Shown here: positions 44,176 through 56,200 of the stretch, one piece after another | How the letters are laid out: each line of letters starts with the position of its first letter | Position numbering within the stretch: position 1 is the stretch's first letter | Source of the DNA: Ianthella basta | Lineage: Eukaryota > Porifera > Demospongiae > Verongiida > Ianthellidae | Reading direction: 5' to 3' | Length of the DNA: 64,000 nt | Assembly (NCBI GenBank): GCA_964019415.1 | Contig: OZ025872.1 | Coordinates: forward strand, 9,741,678-9,805,677 | Position numbers and translations under genes: made by a program | The notes under the pieces: generated by a model | Database searches by the model: none | What the model was told of the DNA's origin: nothing | What the model saw: the letters and a program-made list of their open reading frames with translations, nothing else

Positions 44176-44407
44176 TCCATAAGTTATTTGCTCTCTCAAA
44201 CAAACACAAGTCATACTGTTTGTTCTTGGCATGGACAGTTGCATAGACACTGCAGATTGCAGAGAGAGAAGAGAGGGGGGAAGAGTCAACCACGGTAGCT
44301 TGGTGGACAGTGTGTGACAGTACAGAGGACATGTTAGCTAACTATACTAGTACCGTATGGGTAGAGGCATGGAGTGGATATTGGAGAAACACATCGATAC
44401 ACACAAA

Positions 44408-44429
44408 AATGCCCCCCCCCCCCCCCCCA
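44408..44429. repeat. Poly-C tract
   Basis: Run of about 20 C on the plus strand. A comparable poly-G run lies at 9000-9014. Confidence 0.9.
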
Positions 44430-44849
44430 TGCAAACACACACACACATTTGACTTGAAAGCTGCCTACACAGTATGTATAGTACTGTGATAGCAGGGACT
44501 TAGGAAACCCTGATCCAGTGGCAGGAGTGGGCCATGGATGACAGAACCTCCTACCACTCTCTTGCTCAAAAGTGATAGCACTGCCTATGGGTTGTGAATC
44601 CAAAGGCAAGTTAGTGACCACCGTCAGAATCTGGACTACTGCTCACAAAACATGATAATGGCTGTGGACCCTGGATTTGGCAGCTATTGGGCACCAAATA
44701 TAGATGTCTGGCCATGAAACAGGAACCCACTTGACTGATCACCACACATAGCCCTCAATGGCCGACATGGTTCTAGTCGATAGGAGCCTCCAGATGAATC
44801 CAGGGGCCCCATGCAGCCAACACGCATGATCACTACTGGCCTCAGTAGT

Positions 44850-45890
44850 GAGTTATATATACAGTCACAAATGACACTGGGGGCATGATACCATTACTTG
44901 ACCTGCCCTATCACAAAGGAGACCGGAGGAATCTGCTTGCACTGCACACAGACACCTCCCATCTCCTCACTGGGTTAGCTAACACATTAAGCCACATATT
45001 TTGGCCAGGTAGCTAAGGTGTGATGTATGTAGTCCAAAAGGGATTCAGAGTATCTGCCCATGCACATTGCCCACCCATGCAGCATGACCTGTTGCCTCAC
45101 CTATCACTAAAGGAGAGCAGCCTGATCTGTGTATAGTAGCTCCCATAGACAAGGAGTCCGTCTACACTATATACACAGTATACCTCCTAGTAAGATGGCA
45201 GACAACCAAATACACTGACATCTGTTGGATGGTATACACCTCTCATGTTCACACTGCTACCTCGGACATGCAGTGACTCTACTAAGCACCAATGATGGGT
45301 CTGCACAAAGTTTTCAATAAAACCACAAATTGAACATTCACTGGCAAACTTCTAACTGTGTTCAGTTTACTGACACACCTTCAGACAATTCCACTTTGTA
45401 CATCTTACTGTGCATGACTTGCATATAAAACTGACTAACCTCACTTGTCTCCTAAGTACATGCAAGGACTGCAGTGTCATTGAGGACATTCAGTTTGTAC
45501 AAGAAAGTACTCTGTTCTGTCCCTGCCACTCTGAGGAAGTTCCCCGACCATCGCCTGCGGAGGAAGGCAGACTACCACTGACTGTGTCAAAGTCACCACA
45601 TCACTCAAAGCACATTGAATGAACTTGGACTGGAGAGGACTTGGTCACCAACAACCAGTGCTGAGTCAGCTAGTGCTAATGGATACAATATGGAAGGTGG
45701 AGGGGCTAGTCTCTGTAGAGAGGTGGTCTTCTACATTAACTGAGGTATTTTGTGTGATAGGATTAACCTAAGTACACCGTGTATGGGAGTTGGGTTCATC
45801 GCAGTTAGCTGGTCTGTAAAATCTATGCACTTTGGCGGTCTTAATTCTCAGGTTCACCTAGACAAAGTCCTCTCCCTCTCTCTCCCCTCC
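44850..45890. other. Intergenic stretch right of the NLR-B unit
   Basis: No NLR exon or recognised repeat. Short similar words ('ctatcacaaaggaga' near 44909 and 'ctatcactaaaggaga' near 45101) suggest a small internal duplication, possibly of exons, but I cannot define splice-bounded frames. Confidence 0.4.
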
Positions 45891-45896
45891 ACTCAC

Positions 45897-46025
45897 CAAA
45901 TGTGCCTGCACCCTTGAAGACAGGGTAGTACATGATCTCCTGCACCATCTTCCCAATCCTGTCCTCTGCATTAAAAAGGAAACGGTGGATGAGGTCCTCT
46001 GCGTCAATGGACATTGGAGGGAGCT
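45897..46025 (-). CDS. Unassigned internal exon (43 codons)
   Basis: Acceptor CTCTCCCCAG at the 46026 side and donor GTGAGTGG at the 45896 side, both strong. The open frame reads LPPMSIDAEDLIHRFLF, NAEDRIGKMVQEI and MYYPVFKGAGTF. The composition is that of a normal globular or helical protein and is unlike the NLR exons. No neighbouring exon of the same gene is secure. I do not recognise the family. Confidence 0.5.
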
Positions 46026-46029
46026 CTGG

Positions 46030-47560
46030 GGAGAGGATGATATACTTTCACTAATTCATAAACTTGTGATGAACCTCTGTAGACAGGTGAGTGGTGAGTA
46101 TGGAGGATATATAGGGGAGGGGAAGGGTGTGGAGGGAAGGAAGGGGTAAAAGTAGGAAGGTTGGACAGCGGATGGGGACATGAGGGGCAGTGGACATACC
46201 CGTGTGTGTACAAGTGTACAATTCAATAGTACTTGACCAACAATTTCATTGGTACAAATGAAAATCAACAGATACACAGTGCATACCATCAAAACACACC
46301 TCATTTCACATCACACACACAATACATTATAGAGTGCTTCAACCTCTCAGCCAGTGGGCAACAGGAGGCCCAGGGAGTGCAGGTGGGTTCACTAATACTA
46401 GTCTCTTGACCAACACTGTATGCCCACACACACATGTGGTAATCACATTTCTCACTGGTCCATGGGTCAGGTTCACCTGTGTTGATGACATCATCCAACC
46501 AGTGGACCAATCAAATTCTCACATGTGTGTACTGTGTGTTGTGCAATATCAACAAGTAATGCCGAACCCACTGCACTCCACTCCTCTTTAACTCAAAGTG
46601 ACTCTAACCACTCAGCTAGTGGAACAGGAGGAGTGCTTTAATAGGACAGCATCACGGAACACTTCCAATGAGCAAATGGTACTTGTCACTGTAGCCTCAT
46701 TCTATGCAAGTTACATATTGTAATGACTTCACTGTGGCAACACCCACGGTTGAAAGCAGTATTAATATTGACCACTCAGCATAACACATCTCCCCCTCCA
46801 GTCACAGGCCAGTCCATACTGAGACACCCACACTGCAGGACTCACTGCATGTATATAGCAGATCAAGTGCACATGAAGGGACGTATCCAGCTGCAGTCCT
46901 GGTCACGTAGTGGAGAGGATCTATGTCCAGATATCCCTGCTCCTAGAATTCCTCGATCCTTTCCACTTATTTGGGACACACGATACTGTTTAGTGCTCCT
47001 GTCCTTGTACCATGTTGTCAAAGGAAGGAGTAGCAGTGCTATAGCCCGATAATTAATGTATACCATGCATGGACATGCACCAGGTCAACACTCCTATAAT
47101 TATGTCTGCATTATAGTCACATGCACGTACACCAGTTGCAAATTATATATATAATTAATGCATTTATGTTTGCATTCCTGCACATTTGAGGATGTCAACG
47201 ATGGAAATTGAATTTCCTATAATATATACAATTATAAGTAATGTAATGTAATGCAATTCAGAAACAATTATCATTAACTGTTGGTAATGCACATGTTCGG
47301 CTTATTATTATTATGACTGTGTATTTACACAGTCATCAGATTTGAATGATTGACTATATTATACATTAGTTATTATAAGTATTTTTATACCCAATCTGCA
47401 TGCAAAAAGTAAAGCATAATTATGACCATGAGATAGCTAGCAATGATTTCATTGAAACAACTGATCTTATGAACACCATGATGTATAACAATAGTCAGGG
47501 GTCACGCGACGCCTGACTAGTATAACAACAGGAATAAAATAGGTTCAAGTAAAAAAAAAG
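46030..47560. other. Intergenic stretch left of NLR-C
   Basis: Weak open frames only. The block near 46810-46850 matches part of the dispersed repeat at 2205 and 8090. After 47080 the sequence is AT-rich, with a small hairpin GACTGTGTATTTACACAGTC at 47314-47333. Confidence 0.4.
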
Positions 47561-47657
47561 TAATAAATTTATAATATGAAAAATAATAATATGCACTACT
47601 CAAAATTGGGTTGCCGCATACACTATACATGTCAGTATGCATGAGAGGAGACTGGAG

Positions 47658-50186
47658 TCTGCAGAGTGGAGACACATGTTGTGGATAATGATAGGGATTA
47701 TGAGTACGCATGATAAATGGATGTCCTACACCTCACTCTATTTCTAGTAATGAGTCACATGCCCAACACAGTGGGCATAAGGTGGTTGCATTTGGCACAT
47801 GTGCTGATCACCTTGCCAGTTCAGGGGAGGTCTTCTTGGAAGGTTATAAGTATTCACCAAGCAAGCCTGAAAGGAATAATAAGTGACAGTCACTCACAGT
47901 ACACACATGACATGCTATGTGAAGGCCTATAGCACTGCGTCAGTCTTGCCTTAAATCAGTACCTCCTAATCACTTGCATGCCCACAACCACACATTCATC
48001 ACTAGCCTCATTCCTGTGCACTGTTAACCCTTTTATGCCCGAAGTTTAAAATCCTTGCCGTACTCCTAGTTCCGAAATTAAAATGCCAGCACATGTGAAA
48101 AATATGGTCATAGACTATTCTATAGTCTTTGATCAAACTAGCATGCCTTTGCACGTTTTTCTGAGGGAGGCAGTGAAGATGGCCCTGAATGCCACTGCCA
48201 CTCATGAAGATTGTGCAGTGCCATTTTCAGACTGCACGAGCAAGCTTGATGAAGACAGCGAGAACAGCAAGGTGCCTGCGACAAAACTGCGTGCAAAATA
48301 AGGTGCTTTACTGTGTGTTGCCGCCAGTGTTATGGTAATGGCAATTGGTAACTGTAATTGGCAGTAATTAATTACAATTTTCTCAGTAATTGTAATTATC
48401 AAAAACACTGGCTATGCGGGCGCAATGCAGGGCAATCCAAAAACGTTGGGAGATAAGCGGAAGTGAAAGAGGCAAGTGCGTAGAACTAGCTCCACCAAAG
48501 GAAAAGGATGCTTCCCATGCCTCTTTGCAAATGATACATAATATGTCATTCGGGCCTAATGGGTTAATTGCGGGAAGGACAGGCTAGTACCTACTGTGTG
48601 CACATGTGCAGAGGCTCCACTGTTTTCTGTGGGATTGTGAATGCCAGACAGTGCAAGCAGTATGCATGAACCAGAACTTCCTTCACATGTACACAAAAGG
48701 GTATGAGGCCAATCCACACTACCACACACTAACTCTATTGGTTGAGTGTCAATGAGGGGAACCCCCTGTAAGTGAGGTAGAGTCCCTCTTCCAGTGCAGC
48801 ACTACTCACAAGCCCTCACTGTGACGCACTTGTACCAACAGACCACCACACACCACTCAGACACAACTTGGGACATGAGACACACAACATGTGGGGGAGT
48901 GTACTAGTGTCATGTGATGTTTACTCACCTGCCGTAACAACCAGTCGCAGTTTTGGGTTGTCTTGTCTTGTTTTGTCAACCACTTCCTGTAGTTGGGGAG
49001 GGTCTTTTGGTGTCCACAGCTCCACCTCCATCAATGTTGTGTTATGTGCTGCTCCTTCAATGATAGCAGTGGCCACATTGGTCCACCTCAAATCGTTGTC
49101 CTCAATCTTGATCCTCTTTACTGACCTGTTCACCCTGACTGCTGTTTGAACTGCCTTTAGCATGTCAGGATCTGATACATCCTCTGTCATCTTCCACTCA
49201 TCAGTCTGCACGTGATTAAGGAGACCGTGCTGTGTGACAACTAACACTGCAGCAGCTTCAGACTTGACACAAAGACACACATGAAATGCTATGAAGGACA
49301 TGAAGTATAGGGGAGGTGTACATGTAAGGACAATGGACACACATTGACATGAGCATGGCAAGCTAATAGGCCGGGGGACAGAAGAGTTAACTACAGGTCT
49401 TGCATTGCTTCATCAGTTGAGCCCATAGTGAGAACACCATTCACAGTAGTAGAAACAAGTACTCTGGACAATACATGGAATACTAGTGTAACGTTCAGTT
49501 TTCTCTACAAACTACAAAGTATACAAAACCGTAGGCAAGTGAGAACTGCAAACTGCAAAGAGGAACTGTATGAACAAGACAGATGTACAATGTCATGGGG
49601 GCTCTCCCGAGTGAGAGGAAGGGGCCATCACCTGTTATGGGTAGTCAAGTGAATGAAGATAGTTTCAAAGTGTGCGTAGTTTACTGATGGAAGAAACCAG
49701 TTCACATGGTGTTATGAGACAGACAGACAGACAACACACTCAGAACTGACCTGTGGGCTTGGTGTCACTACCATCCCTTCTAGTACACATAAAGGGAAAT
49801 TAATTTCCCCACATGACTCACCTCATGGTCAAATGTGACTACCACCTCTTCAAGGCTGCTGTTCCCCTTTAGGCCGCTGAAGATAGTTGCGATCTGCACA
49901 GGGGATAGGTTGTGGCACTTAGTCAACTCAAGTTTTCTCATGTTGCCTTTCTTTAAGCAATTGGCAAACATGTCCACTTCCTCATCAACACCATCTGCAG
50001 GGGAGGGAGACAAGTGGTCATGGAGGGGGACACAAGGTGCAGAGCTGAACCACACACATTGTAAGCTGTGGACAACACACACCACACTTTTGTCACTTTC
50101 ACTCGCCAATGAATGCACACACACACACACACACACCACACTTTTGTCACTTTCACTCGCCAATGAATGCACACACACACACACAC

Positions 50187-50228
<42 letters not shown>

Positions 50229-53200
50229 CATACACACACAATAAACACACACGTACGTAGGTGCATGCACACACAACACTAAATACACAAAAATGCACAA
50301 ACATACACCACACACAACAACAACAACAACAACAACGAACACACATTTAACAAGTACAACACACACACACACACACATATGTATGCGCATGCACACACAA
50401 TATGTACCATAGTCACAATTGCTCATTTTCACTTCCTGCAAGGACTCAACAGTACTCACTGCCCTAAGCAGGGCAGCAGTGACAGAAGAGGGAACATCAC
50501 TCCAATACAGTCCTTTCACTGTCAGTTTCTCCAGTGTGGTGCACTTTGAGAGAGCAGCTTCAATAGCTGATGGGAGGGTGCTAACCTGTAAAGAAGATAG
50601 GGTCACATGCATGTCATGTGACACAAACAGAGGCAGCAGAAGCTTCTGCAAAGTGGGAGGGGCTCAAATTGAAATAATAGCTATGGACTGTTGCAGCTGT
50701 AGCTGTTGCTAATTAATTATCTGAGCCTATAATGGCTGCCAGTTGAAGCAGAAGATTAACAGAAATATCGATTCTCAAAAAGAATTGATGTGAGCTTGAA
50801 ATTCTGTTAAGTTATAATACCAAATTGTGTTCTAAATAGTATTCCATTGTGTGCCTTTAGTAAGTTGTTTTAAAAAAGGAGTGGTAGTTAGTTTCAATAT
50901 GGGGGGCTCTGCCCCTCCACCATGCAAGGTGGGGGGCTCCAACCTCTCCTGCCTCCTATTCCACCACCTGTGACAAAGTATCATAAACAGATCACAATGT
51001 GAAGTAAATGTCCACTGTAGCGTAGGTGAGTGTGTTTGGTGTGTGTGCATTTTCCACACAAACACACCTCCAGTGAGACACTGCATGCACAGTAGCGACA
51101 TATCTAAACCACAATACACAAGTTTGTATTGAGTGCAGTGACTAAGAGGCAGTCCCTTACACAACTGCATGCCCTTGTTGGGGGTACATGCAGAGCCTCC
51201 CAACCTTTACCTATGTGCAGATGTACAGTAGGAGTTTATACTGTTGATGTATTGGATACAAAGTGACATGTCTCACCTTGTCTGACCAGGGCAACTCCAA
51301 CTCTAAGCCCAAGTCCCTGAGTTGAGTGCAGTGAGGCAGTTCATTCAACACCTGCTCTGCTAGTTGAGGAGTCGGGATTCCAACACACAAGGACTTTAGT
51401 GATCCTGTCCTCATCACAGCACAGACAGGCAGGACCAGAGCAGGGTCAGCTGCAGTAACACATTGATGGTGACTCAGTAGTTAGGAGTTAGCACAGCTGG
51501 AAGGACAATGGGTTTACTAAGTAGGAGAGTATTTGATAGGGGATTTCCCATTCACTAATGAACACACAGCTATGATGCAACCTTCCCCTGTGGTGAGTCA
51601 TGACAATGAGAAATTCTCATGCATTGTCATGGACAGCCTATCAGCAATGTGAGGATTAAGGAGGAATGAACGGGAAGCACAGAGATCATAGTGTGTGCCC
51701 AACATCACAAATACAACAAAATATTAAGAACAATGATAACCAATGAAATGAGAGCACTAAAGTGCATGCAGAACCCTCGGCGATATGTTGCTGTAAAACT
51801 AGGGTATACATTCAAATGCAAGCAGCCTTGTTGTACGCACTAAAACCTCGAAGAGTTTTGCTGACTTCGCACTCTTGCCCACCATGTGGACTGCATCTGA
51901 CTGCGCACTTCCTCGCTGTCTAACTCTCTGCTACGCTGGCCCATTAACATTTTACAGTGCTGATGATTATGCAGCGTCATTGCAGCCCTTTGGGCGTCGC
52001 CCAGCCATCTTCTATTGCATAATTTCAGGCCATATAGCTGTCGCCCTGCGCGTGTAATGCTACTCCCGCAGATATATTGCACAACACAGTTATTCTTCAT
52101 TTGGCCCTGAGTAGAATGGTGGTCGAACACGGCCAGTTACTAGCTCTCGTACGTGGTCGATTTAGCGCAATCACCCAGATAGTTCTCGAGAGAGTGTTGC
52201 ACTGAAGCTGTTAGTGCCGCTCTGAAGCTGTCTCGTGGGCTGTACAGTGTGACAATCATGGAACAGACAAACGCAGACAATTACTGTAACCCTGTGGTGC
52301 ATGCAGTCCAGAGTTAACAAGCCAATGAAAATTGAGAGTATTGTGCAATACATAGCTTGCTTGGAGGCATGATTTACAACAGCTTATCAATGGATACAAA
52401 GCAGTGACAATGTATAAAATTAAGGGTACTCACCCCTCCAGGGTAGAATCACATCCACCAGTTCCATATCATATCTCCTTGCCACCCCCTCCACAGCTCC
52501 CTGGCAAAGAAACTTATTGCACCCTCTAACAGTCAGCTTCCTCAGACTGGGGTGGTGTTCCACTGATGATGTAATGAGGTGGACATCTGAGGCAGTGAGT
52601 GACTGTAAGGAACGACAATAGAATTGCATGACATGTTGAATACTTCAAACACTGCAACTGATTGTCTACAATTTATGCAACTCAAACAGTCACTCACTTC
52701 TTCATTTGACAAATCCACCCACTCCAGTCCAAGTGCCCTCAGGTTGTGCAACCCCTTCACCAAAGCCTTCCAACTCTGAAGGGACAGGGTGATGTATCTC
52801 AATTCCAAAGAGGTCAACCTCTGACAGGTCACAAAGGACTTCACCAAAGGGTCAAGGGGAAGAGCTGGAAGGTGGTATGCAAACAAACTCATTACAACAC
52901 ACATCAGACATGCATGCATGAGTGAAGTCCAGTAGACTCTATTCATGCAATCATTACAGATGTATGTATTAGTTATCTTACATACGTGCTGAGGTGTATA
53001 GGATTTCTATGCACAAGATCCAAGGGCTCATAGTACCCAAGTGCTTAGGAATTTGTATACACCGAAATCACCGTGAGATAAGCGCTATATACGCCGTCTA
53101 GGCTTTCATTCAAAAGGTGGATTCTTCCAGGACAGTGGCTCTCAAGAGGCTTACTAGTTTTGTTGAATTCACAAGTGCTGTTACGTTTTTGCCTGAAGTT

Positions 53201-56200
53201 AAACCACTAGCCACTAGTCATTTGACACCTTTGTTGTTATCAATACAAACTTTCTTATGTAATATATAACGTATGGTAAGGAGGTTGATTGCGGAAAATA
53301 TTGACTCAAGGGCACTTATATCAACCGAGGTGCGAAGCGCCGAGGTTGATATACAGCCCGAGGGTGGATATTTTTCGCAATCAATCTCCTTAACATACAT
53401 TATACGTTATATCGTATGGTCTTTCTGAAGCTCAGCTAGCGCGAAAGCTCAATTCGACTGCCAGGCAAGTAGCTGCTGACGCCATTTGCATTCCTTATTA
53501 AACGCCTAGGTAGACGTCACCCTAGCAGCCTAATCTGCGAATGCGCAGTAGATTCTGGTGCCAATTTCATGTCGCATTTGTGGTCTGCGATGGAACTGAA
53601 CGAGCAGAAAACACAGAGGCTCTCTCTCTCTTCCTCAAGCGCTCGTCATCAGGGCAATTTCAGGCTGTTCCATCAGAAGAGATAAGTCGATCGAAGAAAC
53701 CCTAGCTACATTCCTGATAACATGCAGCGCTGAACTGATTGGACAGTAAGGACCTTTGAGGAATGGAGGGTTTTCCACAATTCCAGACATAGTGAATCCG
53801 AGTGCCCACGCGATATTTTGCTGACAGAGGACAAGGAAGTGCTGTCACTGGCTTTGCATTTTCGTAATGGAAGTGAGAAAGGCGAGTGGAGAGCCATAGC
53901 TACACGCCATGAAGCTTTGATCAACTTATCTCTTCTGATGAAACAGCCTGAAATCGCTCTGATGACGAGCGCTTGAGGGAGAGAAAGAGCCTCCGAGTTT
54001 TCTGCTCTTTTTGTTCCATCAATTACTGTATGTTGCATAGTGACATGCCAGGTATGATATGATAACGAACCTCATTTTGGAGTTATTATGGCATATAACA
54101 TACTTTTTAGCCCTATCCTTTACTACGTGATTGTGCAATCACCATATGATTATATAACTAGTAACACTCTATGAAGCCAGACTGATTGAAGTGATTGAGG
54201 CTTTGTATAACGTTCTTGGCCTTTGAGGTTCTTTGCACTCTGCTCGACATTCTCCTCTCTTTGAAACAGTGCTTCTTCCCGCTGCTGCAGTGAGTTTGAG
54301 TGTCTCTTGTGTACAAATTGGTGCATGTACTTGCTGTTTTTCAATTGTGCACTGTGCAGGTCGTATACCGCATATTGCAAAATGTTTGCAAATTAATCAG
54401 TTTTGCAATCATTGCAAATTTTAAATGCATATAACACATATGATATAAAAATAAAAGTGTATGCGTGTGATGTCATAATAAAATGGCAGATCAACAAACA
54501 ACGTTGCAACTCTGTCGCTAGCTTGATTTTAGAAGTGATTGCTCCTGCTATTTACACTATTAGAGCTTTAATGTCCGCCTTGTAGAGTCTCTTTTGCAAA
54601 ATTTCTATTTGTGAACATTTCTGACAACTCATTTTGGCAGCGATTCATGAAATTTTAGGTCACAAAAATTTGCGATATTCAGTATGCTGTGTGTGTTTGC
54701 AACACAGATGCACACGTTTTCTCTTCAGAGTGGAACAGTGTCCATCGATACCCACTGTGTATGGTGTGACGCATGCTACTCACAACACACGTCCTCAATC
54801 TCCTCCCCATATAGTGCCACTTCCTCCAGTGAGTCCTTGTGGTGTGTTAGCACATCCTACACAAACAACAAAGTAAAGGGGCACTCACATGCACACATTG
54901 CTCAAATGGTGGAATGTGCACACTTTGTAGTCTAAACACACAACTGACACACTTCTACTACTGGTACACCTCATCAAGTACAGACTCCACCCACACTGCA
55001 CAAGTTAGGCATTTATGAGGGACACTTTGAGAAATAAGCAAATCAAGTTATTAAAATTACACTGTAGCATTTTAATACCTTCACTAGGTCAATTGCATCC
55101 ATGCAGTCTACTGTGAGTTTTCCAAGTGTGAAACATTTGAGTTGTGCTTGCTTCAGTAGAAACTGTCTGACAGCTGACAGATCTGGAAAAGCAAGAGTAT
55201 AAAAAGTTCCCAAAACAGTCCACACAATTTGGGAAGATGTGTATACAGATTGCATGACATCCATGTGCATGGGGACCACGGACACATGTCTGGTGACCAT
55301 ATACATCATAAACAGTGTCTACACTTCAGTTCCCATTTCAAATCCAAATACACGTACAAAGTTGGTGACATTGCAAACTGGAGGTTTCTCAGTAAACTGA
55401 GAGATTCAGTGTGTACTGTGCATGTAATCATATAATTATTGTGACAACCATCCTCTTACACTTGTAATGGACCTAAGCATGAACCAAAAGAAAGAAGAAT
55501 AAGATTATCCTAACTATGAAGTGTCTTATTGTTGGTTACCATGGCAATGCCAGAAACCTCAAAGGAAAAGACTGGGGTATACATCGTACATACCTCAACT
55601 AGCTGGGTTATAAATTTACCAGGAGCTTTGGGCTCTCATTTTCAGCCAATCTGCTTTGTGTCCAAAGTTTACTTTATTTTAAAACTGTTGTTCATTTTCA
55701 CACCTTTTGTGTCGAGCAGCTGCTGTCGGCATTGCATACATCACTTTCTCACAGCATGTGCATGTGTCACCTTGCCATATCGTGATTGAGCATAATTTGC
55801 TTGTGTGCATGCTGTGTTCATGCAAGAATGGAATGGTGGACGTGAAATCATTAAGCAAGAAATTTCGAAAAGTGGCCATTTCTCTACTGAATACAACATG
55901 TTTCTGCTGCTGCACAGTACTGCAAGAAGCTAAAGCGTTTCCGTGCAAGTGGGGCATTCTCGACAACATTTACAGTGGCTGTCTCATCTCCATCCTGTAG
56001 CTACAGCAAATTCAGATGATGTTCTCCACAATTAATCCAAACTTGGTAACGTTTGGCGTGCGTAACTACTTAATGCGAACCTGTATCCCGTTGTTAAATA
56101 TCTTCAGAGACCCAAGACGTCGGAATGATGGTTGCTACTCTGAAACATCCTTCGTGTAGGCCTCATTCAGTCGAAGTGGCTGCATATAGTTACTAAGTTC

